Assembly: GCA_910586735.1 (NCBI GenBank)
Contig: CAJUJW010000006.1
Span: 1 to 60,765 of the forward strand
Length of the DNA: 60,765 bases
From: an uncultured Oscillibacter sp.
GTDB taxonomy: Bacteria; Bacillota; Clostridia; Oscillospirales; Oscillospiraceae
Direction: 5' to 3'
Shown: positions 15,793 to 22,341 of the stretch, one piece after another
Numbering within the stretch: position 1 is the stretch's first letter
Layout of the letters: every line of letters begins with the position of its first letter
Position numbers and translations under genes: made by a program
The notes under the pieces: model-generated
What the model was told of the DNA's origin: nothing
Databases searched by the model: none
What the model saw: the letters and a program-made list of their open reading frames with translations, nothing else

Positions 15793-15812
15793 CAATGGAC
15801 AATGGATAATGA
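15793..15812. repeat. CAATGGACAATGGATAATGA repeat unit
   Basis: Short AT-rich repeat related to the longer inverted and tandem copies at 58807-58894. Confidence 0.45.
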
Positions 15813-15818
15813 CCGGCG

Positions 15819-15847
15819 TTGCAAAACACGGCGGTTTATGGTACAAT
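15819..15847 (+). promoter_or_regulatory. Promoter of mtnA
   Basis: TTGCAA (15819-15824), 17 bp, TACAAT (15842-15847). Confidence 0.6.
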
Positions 15848-15888
15848 CCGGGCGATGAGATTTCCCGGAAAAGAAAGGAGCGCTTCCC

Positions 15889-16959
15889 ATGCCCGATTCC
15901 ATCCAAGCCGTTACCCACGCCCGGAATATCCGCTATGACAAGGCCGCCGGGGCCCTGTACATCATCGACCAGAGCCTCCTGCCCAACGAGGAGCGGGAGA
16001 TCCGCCTCCAGACCCTGGAGGAGATGGTGGAGGCCATCCAGAAACTCCGGGTCCGGGGGGCCCCCGCCATCGGCATCTGCGCCGCCTACTGCCTCTATGT
16101 CCTGGCCCGGTCCATCGAGACGGAGGACCCCGCCGCCTTCCAGGCCCGGCTCCGGGAGTATTCCGCCCGGCTGAACGCCTCCCGCCCCACGGCGGTGAAT
16201 CTCAGCTGGGCCCTGGGGGAGATGGAGAAGACCGCCGCCGCCCGCTTGAACGCCCCCCGCCCCGCCCTGCTGGAGGCCCTTTACCAAAAGGCCGTGGAGA
16301 TTCACGAGGACGACATCGCCAAGTGCCGGGCCATCTCCGAGTACGGCCTCAGCCTCCTGAAAGAGGGGGACGGCGTCCTCACCCACTGCAACGCCGGGCC
16401 CCTGGCCACCTCCCGCTACGGCACCGCCCAGGGGCCCTTCCTGCTGGCGGCGGAGCGGGGTATGCGTATCCGCGTCTTCGCCGACGAGACCCGCCCCCTG
16501 CTCCAGGGGGCCCGGCTCACCAGCTACGAGCTCCACCGGGCCGGGGTGGACGTAACCTTGATCTGCGACAACATGGCCTCCATGGTGATGAAAAACGGCT
16601 GGGTACAAGCCTGCTTTGTGGGCTGCGACCGGGTGGCCGCCAACGGGGACACGGCCAACAAAATCGGGACCAGCGGCGTGGCCATCCTGGCCAAGCACTA
16701 CAACATCCCCGTCTACGTCCTGGGCCCCACCAGCACCGTGGATCTCGGCTGCCCCGACGGGGCCCATATCCCCATCGAGCTCCGGGACCCGGAGGAGATC
16801 AAAACCCTCTGGTACGAAAAGCCCATGGCCCTGCCGGGGGTGAAGTGCTACAACCCCTCCTTCGACGTGACGGACCACGAACTCATCGCCGGCATCGTCA
16901 CGGAAAAGGGCGTCTGCCGCCCGCCCTACACCGAGAGCCTGGCGGCCCTGTTCCGCTGA
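15889..16959 (+). CDS. mtnA: S-methyl-5-thioribose-1-phosphate isomerase
   Basis: 356 residues, full length. It isomerises 5-methylthioribose-1-phosphate to the ribulose form in methionine salvage. Motifs: KLRVRGAPAIGICAAY, RPTAVNLSWAL, ILTHCNAGPLAT-type segment (here VLTHCNAGPLATSRYGTA) with the catalytic Cys, ADETRPLLQGARLT, DNMASMVM, and GCDRVAANGDTANKIGT with the catalytic Asp. It is distinguished from eIF2B by these residues. Other salvage genes are not nearby; the only partner is a short pyruvate kinase ten bases downstream. The enzyme could also serve a DHAP-shunt-type route that recycles SAM by-products, which is inference. Confidence 0.93.
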   Translation: MPDSIQAVTHARNIRYDKAAGALYIIDQSLLPNEEREIRLQTLEEMVEAIQKLRVRGAPAIGICAAYCLYVLARSIETEDPAAFQARLREYSARLNASRPTAVNLSWALGEMEKTAAARLNAPRPALLEALYQKAVEIHEDDIAKCRAISEYGLSLLKEGDGVLTHCNAGPLATSRYGTAQGPFLLAAERGMRIRVFADETRPLLQGARLTSYELHRAGVDVTLICDNMASMVMKNGWVQACFVGCDRVAANGDTANKIGTSGVAILAKHYNIPVYVLGPTSTVDLGCPDGAHIPIELRDPEEIKTLWYEKPMALPGVKCYNPSFDVTDHELIAGIVTEKGVCRPPYTESLAALFR

Positions 16960-16969
16960 GGAGGCCCCT

Positions 16970-17956
16970 ATGCTTCAGATTTACGGAACCCTGGGCCCCG
17001 CCTGTTCCAATCGGGAGACCCTGGTCCGGCTCTTCCGGGCGGGCATGACGGGCATGCGGCTGAACCTCTCCCACGCGGGCCTCGCCGCCGCCGCGGGGCA
17101 GATCGAGGACCTCCGGGCCGCCGCCCGGCAGTGCGGCGTCACGCCTCAGCTCCTCATCGACATGCAGGGCCCGGAACTCCGGGTGGGCGCCCTCCCCGCC
17201 CCCCTTCCTCTGGAGGAGGGGGACCTGGTCCGCCTGGGGGAGGCCGTCCCCCTGCCCGCCGCCGTCCTGCCCCATCTGATTCCTGGACAGGAGGTACTGC
17301 TGGACGACGGGAAGCTCCTCCTCCGCGTCACGGAGACCCGGCCCGCCGGGGCCCTGGCCAGGGTGGAGCGGGGCGGCGTGCTCCTCAGCCGGAAGAGCGC
17401 CGCCCTCCCCGGCGCGGACATCCGCCTCCCCGCCGTGACGGACAGCGACCGGGAGAACCTCCGCCTGGCCAAGAGCTGCGGCGTTACCGGGGTCATGCAG
17501 CCCTTCGTCCGGGGCCGGGAGGACCTGGAGGCCGTCCGGCGGGCCCTGGAGGCCGCCGGGGGCGGCGGGCTGCGCCTCTTCGCCAAGATTGAGAATCTGG
17601 AGGGCGTGGAGAAGCTGCCCGAGCTGCTGCCCGCCGCCGACGAGATTGTCATCGCCAGGGGGGACCTGGGGAACGCCGGGCCGCTGTGGAAGCTGCCCGC
17701 CCTGCAAAAGCGGATTGCCGCCGCCTGCCGGGCGGCGGGGAAGCCCTTCATGGTGGTGACGCAGATGCTGGCCAGCATGGAGCAAAACGCCGTCCCCACC
17801 CGGGCGGAGGTCAGCGACGTGTTCAACGCCGTGCTGGACGGGGCGGCGTCGGTGATGCTCACCGGGGAGACCGCCGCAGGGCGGCACCCGGTGGAGGCTA
17901 TGGAGTATTTTGTACGTACCGTACGGGAGGCGGAGGGGTATCTGGAAGGTCAATAG
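16970..17956 (+). CDS. Short pyruvate kinase-like protein (barrel plus B domain, no C-terminal domain)
   Basis: 328 residues against about 470 for typical bacterial pyruvate kinase. Present are GTLGPACSNRETL, RLNLSHA with the nucleotide-contact Arg and Asn, the B-domain lid, FAKIENLEGVEKL with the catalytic Lys, VIARGDLGN, VVTQMLASM, PTRAEVSDVFNAVLDG and MLTGETAAGRHPVEAM. The C-terminal allosteric domain is absent, and the usual TKGPEIR reads MQGPELR. It should catalyse or mimic PEP-to-pyruvate chemistry without the normal effector site. ATG 16970 follows GAGGAGG, and the gene is cotranscribed with mtnA. It may be a paralogue of a full-length glycolytic enzyme encoded elsewhere. Confidence 0.85.
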   Translation: MLQIYGTLGPACSNRETLVRLFRAGMTGMRLNLSHAGLAAAAGQIEDLRAAARQCGVTPQLLIDMQGPELRVGALPAPLPLEEGDLVRLGEAVPLPAAVLPHLIPGQEVLLDDGKLLLRVTETRPAGALARVERGGVLLSRKSAALPGADIRLPAVTDSDRENLRLAKSCGVTGVMQPFVRGREDLEAVRRALEAAGGGGLRLFAKIENLEGVEKLPELLPAADEIVIARGDLGNAGPLWKLPALQKRIAAACRAAGKPFMVVTQMLASMEQNAVPTRAEVSDVFNAVLDGAASVMLTGETAAGRHPVEAMEYFVRTVREAEGYLEGQ

Positions 17957-17960
17957 GCGC

Positions 17961-17994
17961 AAAACAGCGCCCGGCTTGCGCCGGGCGCTGTTTT
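17961..17994. terminator. Bidirectional terminator between the pyruvate kinase and exonuclease genes
   Basis: AAAACAGCGCCCGGC-TTGC-GCCGGGCGCTGTTTT, a perfect 15-bp stem with T-runs on both strands; it overlaps the exonuclease stop codon. Confidence 0.85.
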
Positions 17995-18667
17995 ATGTCC
18001 GCTCATACAGCGGCCTCGCCCGGTCGTAGGGCTGGGGCCGGTAGGTGACGGAGGCGATTCTCCGCCCGGAGACGCCGTACTTGGGGTGCGTCCCGAACAG
18101 GTCTATGTACCGCTCCAAATCGTCCCGCTCCTCCGCCATGGCCTCCAGCAGAAGGGCCGCCGCCCGGGCGTCGTCAATAGCCCGGTGGCTGTTCACCGCC
18201 CGGTCCTCCAGGTGATAGGCGGCGATGGCGTTCTCCAGCTTGTGGGGGTAGTCCCGCCGGTCCCGGTACACCGTCAGTGCGTCCAGAAACCGGGGCTTTC
18301 TCAGCACCCCCGCCAGGCCCCAGGGCTGGAGGAGATAGAACAGAAAGTTCAGGTCGAACTGGGCGTTGTAGGCAGCGATGAGGGGCCGTTCCGCCCCCTC
18401 CAGAAGGCCCGCGAAGGCCTGGGCGGCCTCCTGGTCCCCCACGCCCTCGGCGGCAAGGCGCTCCTCGGTGATGCCGGTCAGGTTCGTGATGAAGGGGTCC
18501 AGCCGCCGCCCCTCCGGCAGGCGGATGAAGAGGTCCAGGCCCCCGGTCTCCGCCCCGGCCTCCAGGGCCGCCGCGCCGATTTCGATGATGCGGTCCCGGC
18601 CGAAGTCAATGCCCGTGGTCTCCGTGTCGAAGACGATGATACGGTCAAACTGTTCCCAGAGCCTCAC
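17993..18667 (-). CDS. DnaQ-like 3'-5' exonuclease
   Basis: 224 residues, DEDDh type. Exo I IVFDTETTGIDF, then LTGITEERL, Exo II IAAYNAQFDLNFLF, and Exo III NSHRAIDDARA with the catalytic His and Asp. It resembles stand-alone epsilon/PolC-type proofreading exonucleases that trim single-stranded DNA or RNA. No polymerase or helicase domain is attached. The start overlaps the end of the upstream nuclease gene by four bases, implying cotranscription of two nucleases. Confidence 0.88.
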   Translation of the reverse strand: MRLWEQFDRIIVFDTETTGIDFGRDRIIEIGAAALEAGAETGGLDLFIRLPEGRRLDPFITNLTGITEERLAAEGVGDQEAAQAFAGLLEGAERPLIAAYNAQFDLNFLFYLLQPWGLAGVLRKPRFLDALTVYRDRRDYPHKLENAIAAYHLEDRAVNSHRAIDDARAAALLLEAMAEERDDLERYIDLFGTHPKYGVSGRRIASVTYRPQPYDRARPLYERT

Positions 18668-19371
18668 GCCGCGTCCTCCTCCAGCCAGCTCTCCCCGGTG
18701 GCGTAGTCGATGACCACGCCGGGCTGGACGTTGTAGGCAAAGATGTTGAAGCAGACCCCGTCCCCGGCGTCCTCTACGGAGTAGGCCTCCATCTGCACCC
18801 CACGGGCCACCAGCTCATTGCCCACGAACACCGGCGTCACCCGGTAGAGGACGTGGTTGTCCGTCCGCTGGACATAGTCCGCCACGTCGTTCTCGAAGGG
18901 CAGCATTCCCGTGACGTTTAAGTACCGGGTGCCGGTAATGAGGTTTTTCTCGTTGGCGTTCTCCCCCGCCAGCTGGAAGCCGATGAGGTGGCAGCGGTTG
19001 TAGAGGTACTTCCCGTCCACGCAGTCGTACTTGGCCGAGACCCAGCCCGTGGGCTTCACGTTTCCGATGCTCCCCCGGTCCTCGGTGGGCATCAGCTCCG
19101 GGCAGATGTTGGCGTAGGCTGCGCCGCAGCGGCCCAGGCCGTCCAGGTCGCTGTAGAGCTCGAAGACCTCCAGGGTCATCTCCTCCTTGGTGAAGCCCGG
19201 CTGGTTGTCCTCCAGCTCCACATAGGCCGCGCCGCTCCACTCCGGTATGTTCTCCAGAGACGCCGGTTCCGGCCGGAAGTACCACTGGAACGCCGCGATG
19301 GCCAGGCACAGCGCCAGCGCCAGGGCCATCTGCTTGGGGGTGAGCTGTTTTCTTGTTCCCTGCTTCGCCAT
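18664..19371 (-). CDS. DNA/RNA non-specific endonuclease, membrane anchored
   Basis: 235 residues from ATG 19371 (AAGGAGG at six bases; ATG 19377 is too close to the site). One N-terminal membrane segment (QMALALALCLAIAAFQWYF) is followed by an endonuclease_NS_2-type domain: PTEDRGSIGNVKPTGW, YLYNRCHLIGFQLAGEN with the catalytic His and Asn, NLITGTRYLNVTGMLPFE, VLYRVTPVFVGNELVARGV. Relatives include streptococcal EndA, which degrades extracellular or incoming DNA. The active site should face outside. It is divergently transcribed from the deacetylase gene and coupled to the exonuclease downstream. Confidence 0.85.
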   Translation of the reverse strand: MAKQGTRKQLTPKQMALALALCLAIAAFQWYFRPEPASLENIPEWSGAAYVELEDNQPGFTKEEMTLEVFELYSDLDGLGRCGAAYANICPELMPTEDRGSIGNVKPTGWVSAKYDCVDGKYLYNRCHLIGFQLAGENANEKNLITGTRYLNVTGMLPFENDVADYVQRTDNHVLYRVTPVFVGNELVARGVQMEAYSVEDAGDGVCFNIFAYNVQPGVVIDYATGESWLEEDAA

Positions 19372-19498
19372 ATCCATCCTCCTTGCGCCGCAAAATTTCG
19401 ACACTCCAAATATAACATTTCCCGCCAGCTTTTTCAACCGATAATCCGCCGGGCCCCGGATATGCTGAGTTGTGACAACATTCAACAAGGAGGCGCCT

Positions 19499-20305
19499 AT
19501 GCTCCAGCGTATGCGAAACTTATGCCTGCTCATGCTCCCGGTTCTCTTCCTGGGGGCCATGCTCTATTGGCAGGGAAAGTCCCTGCCCGCCGCCGCCCCG
19601 GCGGTTATCCCGGCCTCCGCCGACAACTGGGGCCTCTCCTTCCCCAACGAGGGCCAGTCCCCTGTGGGCAACGCCTCTGTGGAGGATCTGGCCCAGTACG
19701 ACGCCTGGTTCCTGGGGGACACGTCCCAAAAGGTCATCTACCTGACCTTTGACTGCGGCTATGAAAACGGCTACACGGAAAAGATCCTGGACGCCCTGAA
19801 AAAGCACAACGCCCCGGCGGCCTTCTTCGTGGTGGGCAACATGATTGAGACCGCCCCGGACATCGTCCGCCGCATGGCGGAGGAGGGCCACATCGTGGGC
19901 AACCACACCTACCACCACCCGGACATGTCCGCCATCAGCGGCCAGGCGGCCTTCCAGAAGGAGCTGGACAGCCTGGCGGACCTCTACAAGGAGACCACCG
20001 GGAAGGACCTTCCCCACTTCTACCGCCCGCCCCAGGGGAAGTACAGCCAGGAGAACCTGAGGCAGGCCCAGGCCCTGGGCTATAAGACGGTGTTCTGGAG
20101 CCTGGCCTATGTGGACTGGTACACGGACAACCAGCCCACGGCGGAACAGGCCTATGCCAAGCTGCTTCCCCGGATTCACGACGGGGCCATCGTCCTGCTG
20201 CACTCCACGTCCAAAACCAACGCGGATATCCTGGACGAGCTCTTGACCAAGTGGGAGGACATGGGCTATCACTTCGCCTCCCTGGAGGAGCTGCCGGAGG
20301 CGTGA
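19499..20305 (+). CDS. pdaA: PdaA-like polysaccharide deacetylase
   Basis: 268 residues from ATG 19499 (AAGGAGG at six bases). An N-terminal hydrophobic segment (LCLLMLPVLFLGAMLYW) anchors or exports the protein. The CE4 domain shows TFDCGYENGYTEKILD, NHTYHHPDMSA with the two metal histidines, FYRPPQGKYS, and VFWSLAYVDW, closest in pattern to PdaA, which deacetylates N-acetylmuramic acid to make the muramic-delta-lactam of spore cortex. It would act on peptidoglycan outside the membrane. With the SleB-type hydrolase it points to sporulation capability, an inference. Confidence 0.88.
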   Translation: MLQRMRNLCLLMLPVLFLGAMLYWQGKSLPAAAPAVIPASADNWGLSFPNEGQSPVGNASVEDLAQYDAWFLGDTSQKVIYLTFDCGYENGYTEKILDALKKHNAPAAFFVVGNMIETAPDIVRRMAEEGHIVGNHTYHHPDMSAISGQAAFQKELDSLADLYKETTGKDLPHFYRPPQGKYSQENLRQAQALGYKTVFWSLAYVDWYTDNQPTAEQAYAKLLPRIHDGAIVLLHSTSKTNADILDELLTKWEDMGYHFASLEELPEA

Positions 20306-20333
20306 CGCCGGCCTCCGGGCGAGTTCAAAAACA

Positions 20334-20365
20334 GGGCCCCGTCCAGCCGGACGGGGCCCCGTTTT
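20334..20365. terminator. Bidirectional terminator between pdaA and pncB
   Basis: GGGCCCCGTCC-AGCC-GGACGGGGCCC followed by CGTTTTCC on the plus strand; the minus strand has GTTTTTG after the stem. Confidence 0.8.
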
Positions 20366-20371
20366 CCTATC

Positions 20372-21820
20372 TCACTCACTCTGCCGCAGAAGCCCCTGCT
20401 TGATGTCCCACAGCTTCTGGCTCAGGTCCACATAGTACCGGTGAGGGTTCTCAAACCGCTTCACCTCGTCCCAGAGGGTGTCCACCTGCTCCCGGCAGTA
20501 CGCCTGAATCTCCTTCAAGCCGGGCCGCTGATAGACCAGCCTCCCCCCCTGGAAGATGGGCGCCTGGAGGGGCCGGACGGAGAAGTCCGTGTAGGTCTTC
20601 CGCTTCCAGGTGGCCCTGGGGTCGAAGAGCTCCAGGGGCTGGTTCTCGTCTATGGTCTCGTCCCAGACGGCGATATAATCCGCCTCGGCCTTGCCCGTGG
20701 CTTTGTCGTAAATCCGGTAGACCTTTTTAAAGTGGGGGTTGGTGATCTTGTCCACGTTTTCGCTGACCTTGATTTTGGGGACGATGTTCCCCGCCCCGTC
20801 CTCCAGGGCCACCAGCTTGTACACCCCGCCGAAGACCGGCTGGCTGCTGGCGGTGATCATCCGCTCGCCCACGCCGAACATGTCCACCTGGGCCCCCTGA
20901 ATCAGCAGGTCCCGGATGATATACTCGTCCAGGGAGTTGGAGGCGGAAATTTGGCACTCCGTCCAGCCCGCGTCGTCCAGCATCTTCCGGGCCTTCCGGG
21001 TGAGGTAGGCGATGTCCCCGGAGTCCAGGCGGATACCGCACTTCTTAATTCCCAGGGGCTTCAAAACCGCGTCGAAAGCCCGGATGGCGTCGGGCACGCC
21101 GGATTTCAGGGTGTTGTAGGTGTCCACCAGCAGCGTGGCGTTATTCGGGTACAGCTTGCAGTAGGTCTCGAACGCCTCGTACTGGGTGTCGAACATCTGG
21201 ACCCAGGCGTGGGCCATGGTGCCCCCGGCGGGGACGCCGTAAAGCTGGTCGGAGATGGTGCAGGCGGTCCCGGCGCAGCCGCCGATGTAGGCCGCCCGGG
21301 CCCCGGTGATGGCCCCGTCGGTGCCCTGGGCCCGGCGGGAGCCGAATTCCAGCACCGTCCGCCCCTGCGCCGCCCGGACGATGCGGTTGGCCTTGGTGGC
21401 GATGAGGCTCTGGTGGTTGGTGGCTAGGAGGACGAAGGTCTCGATGAGCTGGGCCTGGATGGCCGGGGCCCGGACCGTCAGCACGGGCTCCTGGGGGAAA
21501 ATGGGGGTCCCCTCGGGGATGGCCCAGATGTCCCCGGTAAAGCGGAAGTTCCGCAGATAGTCCAGGAACTCCTCGGAGAACATCCCCCGGCCCCGGAGGT
21601 AGGTGATGTCCTCCTCGTCAAAGTGCAGGTTCAGGATATACTCGATGATCTGGTCCAGCCCGGCGCAGACGGCGAAGCCCCCCTTGTCCGGCACGTCCCG
21701 GAAGAACACGTCGAAATAGGTCATCCGGTCCTGAAAGCCCGCCTGGAAATAGCCGTTGCCCATGGTCAGCTCATAGAAGTCACAGAGCATGGTCATGTTC
21801 AGCTTTTGTTCGGTGCGCAT
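20372..21820 (-). CDS. pncB: Nicotinate phosphoribosyltransferase
   Basis: 482 residues. It converts nicotinate and PRPP to nicotinate mononucleotide in the NAD salvage pathway. Motifs: MTMLCDFYELTMGNGYF, YFDVFFRDVPDKGGFAVCAGL, EFGSRRAQGTDGAITGARAAYIGGCAGT, GTMAHAWVQMF, CGIRLDSGDIAYLTRKAR, SNSLDEY and QVDMFGVGERMI. This is the long NAPRTase subtype common in Firmicutes. ATG 21820 is preceded by a G-rich stretch. It has its own strong promoter and ends at a terminator shared with pdaA. Confidence 0.93.
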   Translation of the reverse strand: MRTEQKLNMTMLCDFYELTMGNGYFQAGFQDRMTYFDVFFRDVPDKGGFAVCAGLDQIIEYILNLHFDEEDITYLRGRGMFSEEFLDYLRNFRFTGDIWAIPEGTPIFPQEPVLTVRAPAIQAQLIETFVLLATNHQSLIATKANRIVRAAQGRTVLEFGSRRAQGTDGAITGARAAYIGGCAGTACTISDQLYGVPAGGTMAHAWVQMFDTQYEAFETYCKLYPNNATLLVDTYNTLKSGVPDAIRAFDAVLKPLGIKKCGIRLDSGDIAYLTRKARKMLDDAGWTECQISASNSLDEYIIRDLLIQGAQVDMFGVGERMITASSQPVFGGVYKLVALEDGAGNIVPKIKVSENVDKITNPHFKKVYRIYDKATGKAEADYIAVWDETIDENQPLELFDPRATWKRKTYTDFSVRPLQAPIFQGGRLVYQRPGLKEIQAYCREQVDTLWDEVKRFENPHRYYVDLSQKLWDIKQGLLRQSE

Positions 21821-21854
21821 GGCAGGAGCCCCCTCTTCTGAAGTTGTTCCCTTG

Positions 21855-21883
21855 ATTATAAGCAAAGCGCCGCGGAAATGCAA
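21855..21883 (-). promoter_or_regulatory. Promoter of pncB
   Basis: Minus strand TTGCAT (21878-21883), 17 bp, TATAAT (21855-21860). Confidence 0.7.
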
Positions 21884-21947
21884 TCTCTTTTTTGGGAAAA
21901 ATTCACGAAAAATGCGGGGGATATCGGGCGTATTTTTGCCAATAGCG

Positions 21948-21982
21948 GCAGGGCCCGCCTTTGGGCGGGCCCTGCGTTTTTT
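21948..21982 (+). terminator. GC-rich hairpin with plus-strand T-run downstream of the lipoprotein gene
   Basis: GCAGGGCCCGCC / GGCGGGCCCTGC (loop TTTG) then GTTTTTT on the plus strand. The neighbouring genes are all minus; the minus strand has no T-run after the stem, so the orientation is unexpected. Confidence 0.6.
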
Positions 21983-22341
21983 CAGGATGCTTGGTCGTAC
22001 TCCAGCCGCCAGAAGCCCTCCGCCCGGTCCGCCCGAAGGTACACAGCCGTTTCCCCCGCAAAGCTGTCGGTGAAGCTCTCGCGGACGGTTTCGCCCTCCG
22101 CCGTCTCGAAGGAAACCGTATAGGTCAGGCCGTCCTCCTCCGGCAGGGTAAAGGAGCAGAGCTGGGTGTCGGAAATGGCCGCCTCCGACGAGAGGGTTTC
22201 GCCGCCGTATTCCACGGTGATGTTGGAGATGGCCTCCGGGGCGTAGTTGGTGAGAATCAGGTTGCCCTCCACGGCTTCCTCCCTCTGCCCACAGGCGGCG
22301 AGAAGAAGCAGGAGGCCGAACGCCCAAAACAGCTTTCTCAT
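21982..22341 (-). CDS. Small putative lipoprotein
   Basis: 119 residues. A type II signal peptide (RKLFWAFGLLLLLAACGQ) with lipobox LAAC gives a membrane-anchored protein. The mature part (NLILTNYAPEAISNITVEY, TYTVSFETAEGETVRES) looks like a compact beta domain; I do not recognise a family. ATG 22341 overlaps the stop of the upstream ABC permease, so it is translationally coupled and probably an accessory of that transporter. Confidence 0.65.
   Translation of the reverse strand: MRKLFWAFGLLLLLAACGQREEAVEGNLILTNYAPEAISNITVEYGGETLSSEAAISDTQLCSFTLPEEDGLTYTVSFETAEGETVRESFTDSFAGETAVYLRADRAEGFWRLEYDQAS

Noticed and set aside
15692..15810. Possible 39-codon ORF running through the second terminator
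   Set aside because: No Shine-Dalgarno, and it reads through a perfect terminator stem.
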